This document shows, one piece after another, positions 1 to 11,494 of a stretch of 64,000 nucleotides of DNA. Within the stretch, counting starts at the first letter, position 1. Each line of letters opens with the position of its first letter. The notes beneath the pieces were generated by a model that was not told the origin of the DNA, did no database searches, and was given only the letters and a program-made list of their open reading frames with translations. The translations under genes and the position numbers were made by a program. Source of the DNA: Vandiemenella viatica (lineage: Eukaryota > Arthropoda > Insecta > Orthoptera > Morabidae); contig CM061919.1 of NCBI GenBank assembly GCA_031002005.1, positions 33,073,088-33,137,087 on the forward strand. Direction: 5' to 3'.

Positions 1-400
1 ACCAAATTCTATTACTTTGTTTATTATACTCCTAAAATTCACATGCAACAGATAAGACTGATATTTTCAGCTTTACTCTTCATGTTCCTAGTTGTGATCG
101 TATGTAATATTTTTTCATCAGCTGCAGCTGTTTCTTTACGATTTTTGTTTATGATTATTGCCATCATATATTCCTTTGGTCACCTCTTTTGTTCCTTCAT
201 CAGCACAGTCACAGTCCTCACCCCTCAACTGAAAGTGGGCTCCTTTAGTTAACAATTCCTTATAACTTCTACCTGTCATTGATATTCACAGGCACAACCT
301 CCTATATAGAATTCATGCCTATCTCAAGCAACACCTCCATCTCCATATTTACTTGCCCATAGCAGTGTGTAAAAAAGGAAAAAATTGCAGACTTTATTGA
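1..400 (-). pseudogene. Decayed LINE fragment (start of endonuclease region), cut by window edge
   Basis: Read on the minus strand, the first 60 bases give LHVNFRSIINKVIEF. This resembles the segment at the start of the apurinic endonuclease domain of CR1/L2-like LINEs (LNVRSIRNK type). The upstream part (about 60-400) contains a short Cys-rich peptide (GEDCDCADEG) and several stops and frameshifts. The element would continue beyond the left edge of the window. The family assignment rests on one motif, so it is tentative. The forward-strand open frame at 43-252 is a shadow of this remnant: it has leucine-rich composition but no recognisable domain. Confidence 0.4.
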
Positions 401-495
401 AATCCTTAGGGCTGTGCTGTGACACAAATAGGCAGACCCTTCAGGCAGCACTAGTTGGCACAATCAGTGAAATCAATACACAACTTGAACTATAC

Positions 496-516
496 AATAA
501 TAATAATAATAATAAT
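496..516. repeat. (AAT)n microsatellite
   Basis: About seven tandem AAT units are seen. The flanks (400-760) hold no gene I can support; 600-650 has a weak resemblance to the repeat at 56810-56990. Confidence 0.85.
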
Positions 517-760
517 ATGTAACACTTTTTCTGATGATGCAATGTCTGATTCTGGCAGTAGTCAGTTACCGTGGAGAATGTACCCCTCCATGGGAACTCT
601 GTTGGGATGATGAACCGGGGTAATTTCCTGTTGCTTTCCCTAGTGTATGCAAATGGTGGGATAACTGTTGATAGTATGTGTGTTCACTGTAGAGTATTTT
701 TTGATTGGTATGAATGAAAGATGAAGAAGGGAGATGGTGAAACATGGTGATGGCCTATTG

Positions 761-1458
761 GGTTAGATTGTTGGTGGTTTAATTAATATGATAAATACAT
801 AATCCACCATAGTTCAATTTAACGTTTGTTTTTATTTTCAAAGAAACACGACGTCAACGATACTGTTTTCATGAATACATACAATCCAGTGATTATAAAC
901 AACACTCCTTCCACAGATAATACAATTCTTGACCATCATAAATTAAGTCGGAGAAAAACTTTGCTGAAAAAAAACTATTTCTCTTTCTCAGGTGTTTGCA
1001 TAATATAAACTTCATTGAAATTATTAGAACACTTCAAAAACTTCTAACAGATAATTCTCGAACATTAACAATACTTAAACATTTGAAATATATTAAAAAC
1101 TATCAGAATTAATATGTAATCAAATATAATCAATACAAATTGGTCAGAAGTGGAAATTAAAGATACTTAAACACAAAATTATTCACAGAAATCATTTTAA
1201 ACTATAGCAAATTGTCCTTTACACATCGTAACTTGCACTAATACTTTTAATTACAAACATTTAAGCAAGTACAATTCTATTCATAAACATATTAAATTAC
1301 CTCTAAATAATTTCTTTTCATAATACAAAGTCTATATACATTGATTTACATGAAATTGCAAAACAAACCTACCAGATCATATTCAACCAAACTCTAGCTT
1401 GCTATAAGTGCTTCATAAAATACCATTCCATTTAATTTTAGGTTTGAGGGCTGTTACA
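761..1458 (-). repeat. 3' LTR of LTR element 1
   Basis: In minus orientation it runs from TGTAACAGCC at 1458 to CAATCTAAcc near 761. It aligns along its full length with 3287-3981 and with the solo copy at 49741-50414. It differs by scattered substitutions and small indels, so the element is not recent. The short forward frame at 826-1008 lies inside it and is not a gene. Confidence 0.85.
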
Positions 1459-1468
1459 ATCCCTTCCC
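1459..1468 (-). other. Polypurine tract of LTR element 1
   Basis: Minus-strand GGGAAGGGAT sits directly upstream of the 3' LTR start. This is the position expected for the plus-strand DNA priming site of LTR retrotransposons. Confidence 0.6.
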
Positions 1469-2236
1469 AGGATTCACTTAATTTTATATTATAAAAATTG
1501 ATTGAATCCGTCATGAATCTAAGCAGGTTGTATGTACACATAATGCCAACATAAACAGATCACAATTAATCTACTATAATGACTATGGCAATTAAGCAAT
1601 GCAGATATACAATCCTTCATTCCATAAATCATCTGTACATAGTTCATGACACTGATTCTGGTTACAATAATTGTCTTTTTACAGATTCAATCATTTTCTT
1701 AGTTACTGTTTAACATGTCTTTATACATTGAAATTCTTACATCTTAAACATTCTGTATCATTATATCGACATCTGAACTGAAGTATTCAAACAAACTATC
1801 TATGTATATGTAATGACACCATCTTATTTACATAATCAGATATTTACAGCTGGTGACCCCTCCCAAAACCATGCATTCCAACAACTAATTCTCTTAAAAA
1901 ACAGCAGACATTAGGGCACCCCTCCCCAGATTAGGGTAAATGCCCCTACATCTTACTGTAAAAGTGGGTTCCAGGATTTCCCTGAAAACCCCAAAACTAT
2001 GTAAATTACTTTTTCCAAACCTTCCAATTATCTTCTACTTTCGAATAAATATCTGATACTACACTTCTATATACACAGAACTTCACTATATACTGACAGA
2101 TATACAAACTGTGAATCATCTGAAACAGCTGAGTTTGGCATTGCCATAGAACAGCTGATAAATCAAATGGTTCTGTTTTTACAAATTGTTTGTCCCTTAA
2201 CAGCAATGTTGCTGACTCAACTGGTAATACAATATC

Positions 2237-2698
2237 TCAATCATCACTACTGCAGTTCAGCCTGTCATTACTTCCAACTCCACTCTCCATCATCTGATGA
2301 CTACCTAAACCCAACAAACTATCTGAATCAGTACCTAAAACTGTCCTACCATCTTGAACAATGATTTCTTCCACAATATTATTATTTTTCGCAGCAACCA
2401 CTACTTCACTATTACCTTTCAAATTTACACATTCAATCTTATTCTTAAATTCAGAAAATTGGTTGTCAAATTTACTATTAATTTCCGAAAATATACTGTC
2501 AATATCTTTCTTTACCTCCCTATTAAATTCTGAAAATTTGTTGTTAAATAAATCATTGAGTTTAAAGAATTTGCAGTCCAACGAATCCTTGAATTCAGAT
2601 AGTTTCCTGCCAAGTTAAGAAAACTTGCTGTCGAATTTTGCGTTGAAATTTGCTACAAAAGATTCTAGAATTGCTTGTAGATTCTGACAATCAGCCAT
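2237..2698 (-). pseudogene. Gag-like coiled-coil ORF of LTR element 1
   Basis: On the minus strand a frame starts at the ATG at 2698 (MADCQNLQAILESF), meets one stop near 2620, and then stays open from 2581 to 2237. The protein is charged and has a repeated F-x-x-KFSEF pattern (KFDSKFS, NKFSEFN, NQFSEFK). This predicts a long amphipathic coiled coil followed by an acidic, serine-rich tail. No zinc knuckle or protease motif is visible. Similar coiled-coil N-terminal modules occur in gag-like ORFs of insect LTR elements, and two unrelated-looking examples occur elsewhere in this window (14217-14597 and 22092-22334). The position directly after the leader supports a gag-like role. The biochemical function is unknown. 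Confidence 0.5.
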
Positions 2699-3268
2699 TT
2701 TCAATTAATAACGAACTCAATATAAAAATATACTTGAGGAGAATTGAAATTTTGCTAACCTGCCACAAATGAACATGCAAAAACAAATATCTGAATATTC
2801 AGTACTTACTGTTCGTCATCAGTTTGGTACCACTTAAATACTTTTCATCACCTTATATTTCTCCTTGTAGCACTTTTACACCACTGAACAACACTTTTTT
2901 CACTGATTATAAACACTTTCACACACAAAACACACCACTGTCGCACATATGTCATCTTCACGCCGTAGTAGACTTGTATCCCGGACCGGAAGGTTTTTCC
3001 ACTTGCTGTCGGAGAGGCCTGGTGGACTCCCCCTATCGTCGTACCTCCAGACTTAGTCACCAATCATATTACTCATCGGAATCCTTCAAACTCGTCGTGA
3101 GCCAACGATGATTTCAATCGTCGTAATTCTTCGAAGTGTGCAGCTTTTATAACCTCTTCTAACCGTCTTGGCCATTCGATAATATCCGGAGATTTTATTT
3201 GCGCTTTGCAAATCTGCTGCAAACTCTTTTAGGGAATTAGCATCTCACATATGTTAATAATCCCTCTT

Positions 3269-3286
3269 CGCTGTACTCGGTCACCA
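3269..3286 (-). other. Putative primer-binding site of LTR element 1
   Basis: TGGTGACCGAGTAC begins at the first base after the 5' LTR on the minus strand. A TGG start complements the CCA end of a tRNA. The tRNA species was not determined. Confidence 0.55.
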
Positions 3287-3981
3287 TATTAGATTGTTGG
3301 TGGTTTAATTAATAGGATAAATAAATAGTTCACCATACAGTTCAATTTAACATTTGTTTTTATTCTCAAAGAAACACGATGTCAACGATACTGTTTACAT
3401 GAATACATACAATCCAGCGATTGTATACAACACTCCTTCCACAGATAATACAGTTCTTGGCCATCGTAAATTGAGTCGGTGAAAAACTTTGCTGAAAAAA
3501 ACTATTTCTCTTTCTCAGTTGTTTCCTTTATATAAACTTCATCGAAATTTCTAGAACACTTCAGAAGCTTCCGACAGATAATTCTCGAACATTAACAATA
3601 CTTAAACAATTGAAATATATTAAAAACAATCAGAATTAATATGTAATCATATATAATCAATTGGTCAGAAATGGAAATTAAAAATACTTAAACACAAAAT
3701 TATTCACAGAAATCATTTTAAACTGTAGCAAATTGTACTTTACACATCGTAACTTGCATTAATACTTGGAATTTCAAACACTTAAGCAATTCTCGTGTTC
3801 AATTCTGATCTTAAACACATTAAATGGCCTCTAAATAATGTCTTTTCATAAAAAAAGTCTATATACATTGATTTACATGAACTTGCAAAACCTACCAGAT
3901 CATATTCAACCAAACTCTAGCTTACTATAAGTCCTTCATAAAATACCATTCCATTTAATTTTTGGTTTGAGGGCTGTTACA
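3287..3981 (-). repeat. 5' LTR of LTR element 1
   Basis: Partner of 761-1458, about 695 bp, starting TGTAACAGCC (minus) and ending CAATCTAATA. It is slightly shorter than the left copy through small deletions. Confidence 0.85.
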
Positions 3982-3984
3982 CCA

Positions 3985-4205
3985 TACAACAGATGAATCA
4001 TCGTCAACAGTGCCATATAACCTCGCTCCATAGACACTGTGCAGAAATTTATAATTTAACCCAGAAATTTGGTGTCCAGTCTGGTGATTAGAAATTATGT
4101 TGCTGCCCTGCTGGTCAAGTCCTAATGATGAAAATTGTTCCACCAGCAGGACTCAAACCAGCTAATTCAGTGTCAGTGCCAGACACCATCATAAAGCTTA
4201 GCCAG
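3985..4205 (-). mobile_element. tRNA-derived SINE-like sequence
   Basis: The minus strand contains GGTTTGAGTCC near 4150, a good match to the RNA polymerase III B box. About 35-40 nt upstream is a degenerate A-box-like segment (TAAGCTTTATGATGG). The flanking body shows no coding potential. Target duplications were not identified, so the limits are approximate. Confidence 0.4.
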
Positions 4206-4259
4206 TGTAACAGACTTCCCTATATTGATAAATGTTATTCTGATATTATGTATACAGTT

Positions 4260-4600
4260 TACGATTTATTGCACACCTCTACCTAAAGGGGCATCCCCCC
4301 TCTCCTCTGGTGAGACTTTGTGAGATGAGATTTTGTCGGAACCCCCTCCCCCTCTGGTGAGATTTGGTTGGACACCCCCTTCCCCCCCTGTAAAATAACG
4401 TGAGACCCCCCCGCTCCACTATGAAGGACTTTTAGGTGTCATGCTCAAGGGTCGGTTTTTACCCCCCTAAAATCGACTTTCACGTCATTTTTAGAACTTT
4501 GTAGACATGTTTTTTTTTGTTTTTAGCTCTACCATTTTACTGCACGAACCCCCCACCCCCTTATTTCACCTCACGTAATTAATGGATGCCCTCTAATCAT
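4260..4600. repeat. C-rich low-complexity tract with imperfect repeats
   Basis: A string of C-runs is spaced by imperfect copies of a TGGTGAGATTTGG-like unit, then more C-runs to about 4560. It looks like a decayed minisatellite. No gene is seen from 4210 to 4770. Confidence 0.6.
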
Positions 4601-4823
4601 TTTGGTTCCCTTTGATTTTGGTTTCTGCTGTATTATTTTCATATGCTTGCCAAACTAATTTCAGTCTGACAGTACAAAGTTATTATTTTTGTTTGTAATA
4701 TGTGGCACAGCTAGTTTAAAAGTTAAAGTAGCAATTTTCACAAATATATTTAATGTTTGGTTGATAATTGTATACAGCGACCAGTCACAGTTCATGGTGT
4801 TGCTTTATTTTATTTTACCATTA

Positions 4824-4854
4824 CCGGTTTCAAGCATACATTGCTCATCATCAG
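4824..4854 (-). ncRNA. Hammerhead-ribozyme-like core motif
   Basis: The minus strand reads CTGATGA (4854-4848), then a segment able to form a short stem (GAGCA against TGCTT), then GAAAC (4831-4827). This is the order of the conserved hammerhead core with stem II between. Self-cleaving hammerheads are known from Penelope-like elements and some short retroelements. I did not establish stems I and III, so activity is unproven. Confidence 0.3.
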
Positions 4855-5147
4855 ATGGTTTTAACAATATAGATGCGAATTGCAAAGGTGTTTTTGTGTC
4901 CTAGAATAACAAAAATAAGATGAATGACGAAAGGATTTAAATCTGGAGTGATGATAGTAAAACTTGTTATATAACTTACATTAGGTGTCTGCTTATATCC
5001 GAGAACAAAGACTTGTATGGAAGACAGTTGAGGAGACACATTTTTGTGTTACACTATGCACTATCACCAATATATTGCACAAATATATGTGGAATAGAAA
5101 TAGACACGCTGCACACTTGCTACTGTATTTACAAACAGACATGGCAT

Positions 5148-7650
5148 AGACGTTTATCTACATCTACATCTATACTCTGCAATTCACAATTACTGTGGGT
5201 GGCAGAGGGTGCTATGCACCAATCCTATTTTAGAGTATTCCAATCCCGAACAGAACGAGGAAAGAAAGAATACATAAATGTATCAGTACGGCATCTTATC
5301 TCTCGAATCTTATCCCTCCTGTCATTGCGACCCAAATAGGTTGGCGGAAGAAGTATTTCGTTGCACTCGTAAATTAGAGATTTTCGCATATTCTCCAACA
5401 AATTTAAACGAAAACGACGTCGTCTGTCCGCCAAACAATCCCAGCCTAACCCACGTATCAGCTCTGTGACACTTACATAAGGACTGTAACTAGCGGTCAC
5501 GAATCGAGCGGCTCTCCTCTGTTTTTTCTCTAACGTGTCAATCAATCCCTTGCGATACGGATCCCAAATTGCACAACAGTATTCCAAACGCGGACGCACT
5601 AGTGTTTTGTACGCTATTTCCTTTGTATGAGCATTACAACTTCTCAAAATACGACCTATAAAACGTAGTTTAGAATTAGCTTTGCCTACGACGGAAGTTA
5701 TGTGCAAGTCCCATTTCATGTTGCTTTGTATTGTTACGCCTAGATACTTCAGGGAATCGACCGTGTCAACCACTGAATTGTTAACTTTGTACTTGTGAGC
5801 AAACGGGTTCTTTTTATTACTTATTAGCATTGCCTTGCACTTTTTACAGTTAAGTGTAAGCTGCCATTTACGGCACCATTCCGAAATAACATCGCGCTGT
5901 ATTTCTAAGCAATCGTCAGAGCACCCCACTTCCCTATAAATAAGTGCATCATCAGCAAAAAATCGCATCCGGCAATTAACGTTGTAACCGAGATCGTTTA
6001 TAAAAATAAAGAAAAGAAGTGGTCCTATTACACTTCCTTGAGGAACGCCCGAAGTAACATATAGCTTTGAAGAGGCTTCCCCGTCAACAACGACATATTG
6101 CGACCGACCAGTTAGAAAATCGTGTATCCATTAGCAGATCTGATCAGATATACCGTACACTCGAATCTTCGCCAAAAGGCGGTTATGTGGTACAGAGTCA
6201 AAAGCCTTCTGGAAATCCAAGAAAATAGCATCAACTTGTGATCCTGCATCGATAACCTTCATCACATCATGCGAAAATAGAGCCAGTTGCGTTTCACACG
6301 AACGGTTCTTACGAAATCCGTGTTGGTTTGATGTAAGTAACTCGTTTTCATCTAGAAACTTCATAACGTTAGAGCATATGACATGCTCCAGAATTCTACT
6401 GCAGACAGATGTTAGAGATATGGGTCGATAATACCTAGGATCTCTCCGATCACCTTTCTTGAAAACGGAAATCACCGGCGCTATTTTCCAGTCAGAAGGT
6501 ACTTTTACTTCTTCTAAAGATTTACGAAATATATCTGATAGAAATGGTTCTATTTCTTTCGCGTATTCCGAAAATAATCTTACTGGAATACCATCAGGAC
6601 CCGGCATCTTCCCCCACTTCAGGAGCTTTAATTGCTTTATGATACCTACACTATCAATTTGAACTGGATCCATCTCAAATTCTACACGCCGTGCAAAAGC
6701 GGAAATGTTTTCCATGTTTTCGTCAGTGATAGAATTTTTAAAGTCGGTGTTAAATACGGTAGACTTTTCGTGGCTCTCATCAACTTCCCGACCGTCTTAT
6801 AGTAGAACTGACATATTTTTGTCACTACCACTAACTTTTTTTATATACGACCAAAATTTCTTTGGGTTTTCGTTGAGACTCTTAGAAAGTGAGTTGCATC
6901 TAAAGTCGTTAAAAGCCTCGCGCATCGCATTCTTTACATGTTCTCTTGTCTCAGTTAACTTTTCTAAATCACTCCTATACATCGTCGTCCTTGAGCGTGC
7001 ATGTATCTTCCTTTGTTTTTTAAGTAACCATTTAAGTTCACGTGTATACCACGGGGGATCGTTCCCATCCCTGATTGTCCTTTTCGGTATATGTAAGTCC
7101 ATACCTTCCCTGACTATATGCATGAATCGAAGACACATCTCTTCAACCGAGCCTCTTCCTTCTATAAAGGTAATGTAATTATCCCTCAAAAACGTTTTTA
7201 AACTCTCCTTTGGGGCCTTTTCAAACCTGTAAACGACCCTTTCTTTTTTCTTTTTGCGCGCGGCTATTAATTTTACTGTAGAAATTACAGCTTTATGATC
7301 ACTTATTCCCATGGTGGTAGAAATGTCCGTGAATAATTCAGGCCTATTCGTAACGAGAATATCTAAAATGTTTTCGTTATCGTTGTGGCACCGCATTGGT
7401 TCAGCGACGAGCTGCTCAAGATTAAGATCTGAGAAAAGGTCAAGAATAATTTCACAGGATGTTTTATCCCAGCCACCAGTAACGTGGACGTAATTATTCC
7501 AGTCGATATACGGAAAGTTGAAGTCACCTCCTAGTATTATTGCATGATCTGGAAATTGACGAGGTATATTACTTACATTAGTTCTTAAGGCCTCAGCAAT
7601 AGATACATCTGCATCTGGTACATACAAAGAAGTATTTACAAAGAGGTTGA
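5148..7650 (-). mobile_element. 5'-truncated CR1-like LINE (LINE A)
   Basis: A minus-strand non-LTR element of about 2.5 kb keeps the second half of the endonuclease, the whole reverse transcriptase and the 3' UTR. It ends in a short catcta repeat tail at 5148-5165, typical of elements that end in a microsatellite rather than poly(A). The 5' end stops abruptly near 7650 against the 3' side of the Penelope-like element, as expected from incomplete target-primed reverse transcription. A second copy of a closely related family lies at 43420-46030. Confidence 0.85.
5225..7640 (-). pseudogene. LINE A ORF2: endonuclease (C-terminal half) plus reverse transcriptase
   Basis: A single minus-strand frame runs from about 7640 to 5225 with only two stops (6797-6799 and 6131-6133). 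Endonuclease motifs GGDFNFP (near 7515) and ISDHKAV (near 7300) come first, followed by a basic linker. Reverse transcriptase blocks follow: APVISVFKKGDRRDPRYYRP, AFDSVPHNR, SGVPQGSV and the catalytic FADD (near 5960), then KYLGVTI and LEYCCAIWDP in the thumb. The product would nick target DNA and copy the element RNA at the nick. The N-terminal half of the endonuclease is lost, so this copy cannot move by itself. Two stops in some 800 codons imply a moderately young insertion. Confidence 0.85.
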
Positions 7651-7833
7651 TACAGACAGTAATGTGTAATAGATAAAAAATTAGATATGATAACAAAATT
7701 GAACTTAATTCTATAACTATGTTGGTGAAAAATGGAATAATGGATAACAATAAAAATATAAATAGTTGTTGAATTTAATATGCATATAGTAATATGTATA
7801 TGGGTATAGGGGAGACATGTGTTATTTAATCTG

Positions 7834-8967
7834 TTATTTATTAGCGAGTAGGTCTATAAAATTGAACAGGAATGCTTTATTAGAAAGATCTTTTTGTTCA
7901 TTTAAAAGGTGGTATGGCAATAGCTTATCGTGAATGTATACTTCAAGTTCCTCAAGGATATCCATTTTCTTCCCTTTGTCTGCAATATGAATGATCTGTA
8001 GGTTTTCTTCTATAGTGGGTGGGGAATGTTTTTCATTTAATATGTGGGCAGCAAAAGTGGACTTATCTGTGTTGCATAGTCTAATGGCATCAAGGTGTTC
8101 TTTAAAACATATAGAAAAGTTTCTACCTGTTTGACCCACATAGGTCTGTGAGCATGTTGTGCATGTTATTTTATAAATGCCAGATTTATTATAGTGTGAA
8201 TTAGATATTTGAGTGTTGTGAATAAGTTTATTTTGGAGCTTGTTATCTGTGTTAAAGCTAATTTTAACATTATTTTTTCGAAATGGGTTTGCAATCTTGT
8301 AAGATATTTTACCTAAATAAGGGATATTGGAGTAAATTGGTTTTACATTTATAGGTTCATGTGGTTGGAAAAAAGGGGATTGGTAAACTGTGTGTTGTGA
8401 ATTTAGGAGGGCTTTTTTATTTTTAATGATGTGTGATAGGTTTTCAATTAAAGATGGCTTGAAACCATTGTTGTGAGCAATAGTTTTTATAATCTGCATT
8501 TCTTTAAGAAAATCAGTAGTGTCTATGGGTATTTCATATGCACGGTGTATTACAGACTTGAAAAATGCCATTTTTTGTTGTGTGGGGTGGCAAGAGCTAT
8601 TGTTAATGGTGATATCAGTGATGGTGGGCTTTCTATAAATCTGAAATTTATGCTTATGTCCAAACTGAGTAATTTTTAGTTCAAGAAAGTTAAGGGGATC
8701 TTTCTCTTGGTGGCCTACAGTAAATTTTATGTTCTTATGCATATTGCTTAGATCTTCAGCAAGGGCCTCAATCTCTTTTTCAGTACCATTAAATAGTAGA
8801 ATTGTGTCATCAACATATCTTTTATAGTAGATGATTTTATGTGTTAGGTGTTTGCTGTTTTTGAAAAACATGTTTTCAAGATGGTTAATGTAGATGTCTG
8901 CTAGTTAGCCTGCAAGGTTGCTTCCCATTGAAAGTCCATCATCTTGCATATATATTTTATTATTGAA
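7834..8967 (-). pseudogene. PLE reverse transcriptase palm/thumb and GIY-YIG endonuclease
   Basis: The frame resumes after the Helitron as FNNKIYMQDDGLSMGSNLAG, has one stop at 8905-8907, then is open for 345 codons to 7834. RYVDDTILL gives the catalytic YVDD of motif C. LKITQFG and YRKPT follow as in the PLE thumb. The C-terminal third holds SGIYKITCTTC and YVGQTGRNF, the GIY and YIG motifs of the Uri-type endonuclease, preceded by the connector region. The length from motif C to the end matches the family. Apart from the stop and the upstream interruption, the frame is well kept, so this was a recent PLE before the Helitron arrived. Confidence 0.88.
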
Positions 8968-8997
8968 CTAGCCGCAAAGCCCGTCAAAAATGACGGG
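8968..8997 (-). terminator. Helitron 3' terminal hairpin and CTAG end
   Basis: A 6-bp GC-rich stem (CCCGTC/GACGGG) with a six-base loop lies just before the CTAG terminus. In Helitrons this hairpin acts as the rolling-circle transposition terminator, not a transcription terminator. Confidence 0.8.
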
Positions 8998-9419
8998 TTT
9001 GTAGTATTCTGGCAATTAATTTCTGTTTACTTGCATACCTAATCAGAATTGTTTTGAAATAAAGCTCAATGTGCTGTAATTTCTCATCCATTGTGATGTA
9101 GTGAAACGTTTCAGTTGTCTACTTGATGCAGGTCGCATTTCAGTCTAACCACAATCTTCGCTAATAATGCGATGAAGATCGATGTGTTAACGGATGATAT
9201 AGGTTACATACAGTTGAAATAATGACCACAGTGAAAACGAAGGATGCTAAATTAAATCATAACAAATTCAGTGTTCTGGCAAATCATTTCTTAGCAACCG
9301 CTTAAATAAACACAAAAATAAATCATAGTCTAATTCCTATTGCCTTGCGCAATAACAAAATGTTTCTGTTGCTATCCTAGTCCAGGTTGCATTTCAATCT
9401 AACAAAAGGCAGTTCTATC

Positions 9420-9960
9420 ATTACCGTGGCGCCACAATCTGATGATGAATTCTTGTAGAACTCGACGAAACAAATCGAAAATAAAGTTAAATTTTTTGAT
9501 ATCTTTCTTGGTTTTCGAGATATAGCATGTTGAAAATCAATTATAACTGTGATTTTGGTGAAGTTTCCTCTGGTCCAGGACGTATTTCAACCTAACAACA
9601 ACGACCAGGAAGAAAATAAAACACATCTAGTGTATTTCCACCGTGTACATATAGCGGTTTTGGTAATTTGTTTTTTCTCGTCCAGGCCAGATTTCACCCA
9701 AACCACCTAAATTTTGAGATACAATATCTCGAGAACTAAGCGAGATATGGAAAGAAAATATATTCTTTTGTTTTCGATTTGTCTCTTCGAGTTACATACG
9801 ATATCATCATCAAATTTGGTAATGTAGAAATTTTTCTTCTGTTCCAGGCCGCATTTCAACTTAACCACGTCAATTTTGAGATACAAAATCTCGAGAATTA
9901 AGTGAGATATCAAAACATTTTATTCTCTACTTTCAGTGTTTTTCGTCGAGTTACATAAGA
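9420..9960. repeat. Minisatellite-like module shared with P-like elements
   Basis: Several copies of a roughly 130-bp unit are seen. The unit contains gatatc-cgcttagttctcgagatat and a gcggcctggaccag-type segment. Part of it is in inverted orientation (ATCTCGAGAACTAAGCGAGATAT at 9727-9749). The same unit fills the left part of all three P-like elements (22855-23390, 24481-24950, 26693-27150). Confidence 0.7.
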
Positions 9961-10310
9961 ATCCATCAACAAATTGCGTCATCACGGTTATCGTAGAATC
10001 CCCTACCGACATACAGTACAACGCTACCATGCAGGTAATATTTCATTCCTCCATGCGCTAAACATGCCGCCAGAGAAACAATACTTCCGTTACACGCATA
10101 TTAATGCATATACTTATCACATTTTAATGGTCACATTGCATGGCGAAATAAACCAAATAAAAAATCTATAAGGGTTCTTCAATCTTAATTTTTTATATTC
10201 GTTATTCACAATTATACTAACACAATTGAATAGCTGACACAGTTACATGCGGCTGAAATAAGGCATCAGTAAAACCAAAGAAAATTGAAAATAAATCTTA
10301 ACAACTTACG

Positions 10311-10463
10311 TCATTCCAACGTAATATTAGTTTTAATGGGTGGAAGGTGATATTTTCCACCGGCCGGAAACTGGTACTGCCCTGTTGAAATTTGTATCAA
10401 TTGCTTCGTTATAATGGCATCTTCTTCACATTTGCACCCTCCTTTTTTCGGAAAAGTCGCCAT
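10311..10463 (-). CDS. Short ORF inside Helitron, possible captured exon
   Basis: A 50-codon frame begins MATFPKKGGCKCEEDA and ends PPIKTNITLE, TGA at 10313-10311. It is not covered by any repeat unit I can see. The composition is protein-like (balanced residues, two close cysteines). A GTAAGT directly after the stop resembles a splice donor, so the segment could be an exon remnant captured by the Helitron. I recognise no family, and chance is not excluded. Confidence 0.3.
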   Translation of the reverse strand: MATFPKKGGCKCEEDAIITKQLIQISTGQYQFPAGGKYHLPPIKTNITLE

Positions 10464-10862
10464 GAATTAAATTAAAAAATCGGAAATGTAAGACGCTCCG
10501 CAACCGAAAAATGTTAGCAACACTTTCGTTAGAACGAAGTAATGATTTAAGTAACAGAAAAAAAAACTAATAACAATCTATCAAAAATGCCGCTAACATT
10601 GCGAAAATTAACTTACATATATGTGATTTCAACGAATTCTTCTACATAAACTAATATTAAATAAATCAAGCAACTAATAAGTATGTACTGTCGTTTAATT
10701 TATTCGTGGATGCCTAGAAATGTTATTAAATAACGTGGGTATTTCTCTGCAGTTGCTTAACTAATCAGAATTGTTACAAAATAAAGCTCATTGTAATTTA
10801 TCGTTCATTGTGCTGTAGCAAATAGCTTCAGTTGTCAACTTGGTCCAGGTTGCATTTCAACT

Positions 10863-11494
10863 TGTAATATTCTCTTTAGGTGGGGTGGCTCGACCTTTTA
10901 GACGCCCTGTATCGCGTCAGCAATTAAAACTTTTCTTTATTTGCATGTTAATATTAAGCCTCACACATGACATGTCTCAGGGGTTACAAGAATATGAAAG
11001 ATGGGTAACAAAAGACATGAATTTATTCTACAAATTAAGACATCCAATTTTACATGTGAATTGTTTTTGCTGATGGCTAGCTCAGTTGGCTTTCTCAAAC
11101 AAGTCTCTGGCTACTCAGGGGTATTTTTCGGGCTCTTGATATGTTGCAACCATGTCGCATTATTTGAATCACTTTACCGTGTGCACTGCTGGCGACGTTA
11201 TCCGCACCTCAGACGCTCAGAGGATGGCGGTAGACCGACCACACGTCCACTCAGTTCCACACACAGTCCAGAAGTGTCACGTCTCCACTCCACCTCCGAG
11301 CAGCATTCCATGTAACAGGATACAAGAATATCCGAGTGGCGGGTCACTATTGTCTGTAGGTTGGCTGTCCCTGCTGTTATTGTCAACAGCGCAGCAGGTG
11401 GCTTGACGAACCGGCTCGCTGCTTCCGCACGCCGAAAAATAGCCCTCCCTCGATAAGTGCACACAGCCTCGCTTTGGGAACGCGACTTATTACA
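10863..11494. mobile_element. Solo LTR inserted in the Helitron (632 bp)
   Basis: The sequence starts TGTAATATTC and ends ACTTATTACA (TG...CA, 7-bp terminal inverted repeat TGTAATA). It is flanked by the 4-bp duplication AACT (10859-10862 and 11495-11498). Without it the Helitron reads GCATTTCAACTTAACC, a phrase repeated elsewhere in the element. It is more GC-rich than its surroundings. Gypsy-type elements make 4-bp duplications; the family and direction are undetermined. Frames within it (for example 11198-11464) have no recognisable domain. Confidence 0.8.

Larger units (their letters stand above)
761..3981 (-). mobile_element. Non-autonomous LTR retrotransposon 1 (gag-only, gypsy-like architecture)
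   Basis: Two direct repeats of about 695 bp (761-1458 and 3287-3981) enclose 1.8 kb. Every structural landmark fits minus-strand transcription. The right repeat ends in CAATCTAATA and is followed at once by TGGTGACCGAG, a primer-binding-site-like TGG start. A coiled-coil gag-like frame comes next. A purine run GGGAAGGGAT lies directly against the left repeat, which begins TGTAACAG. Protease, reverse transcriptase and integrase are absent, and the interior is too short to have held them, so mobilisation would need an autonomous relative. I found no target duplication at the outer ends (ATTG versus CCAT). The 4-bp duplication of a related solo LTR at 49741 suggests the gypsy group, but this is inference. 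Confidence 0.8.

Noticed and set aside
43..252. Hydrophobic 69-codon forward frame with a signal-peptide look
   Set aside because: The opposite strand carries LINE-like sequence; no promoter, splice or family evidence supports the forward frame.
11198..11464. Overlapping frames in the GC-richer block of the Helitron
   Set aside because: The block is a solo LTR with exact AACT flanks; higher GC explains long chance frames.
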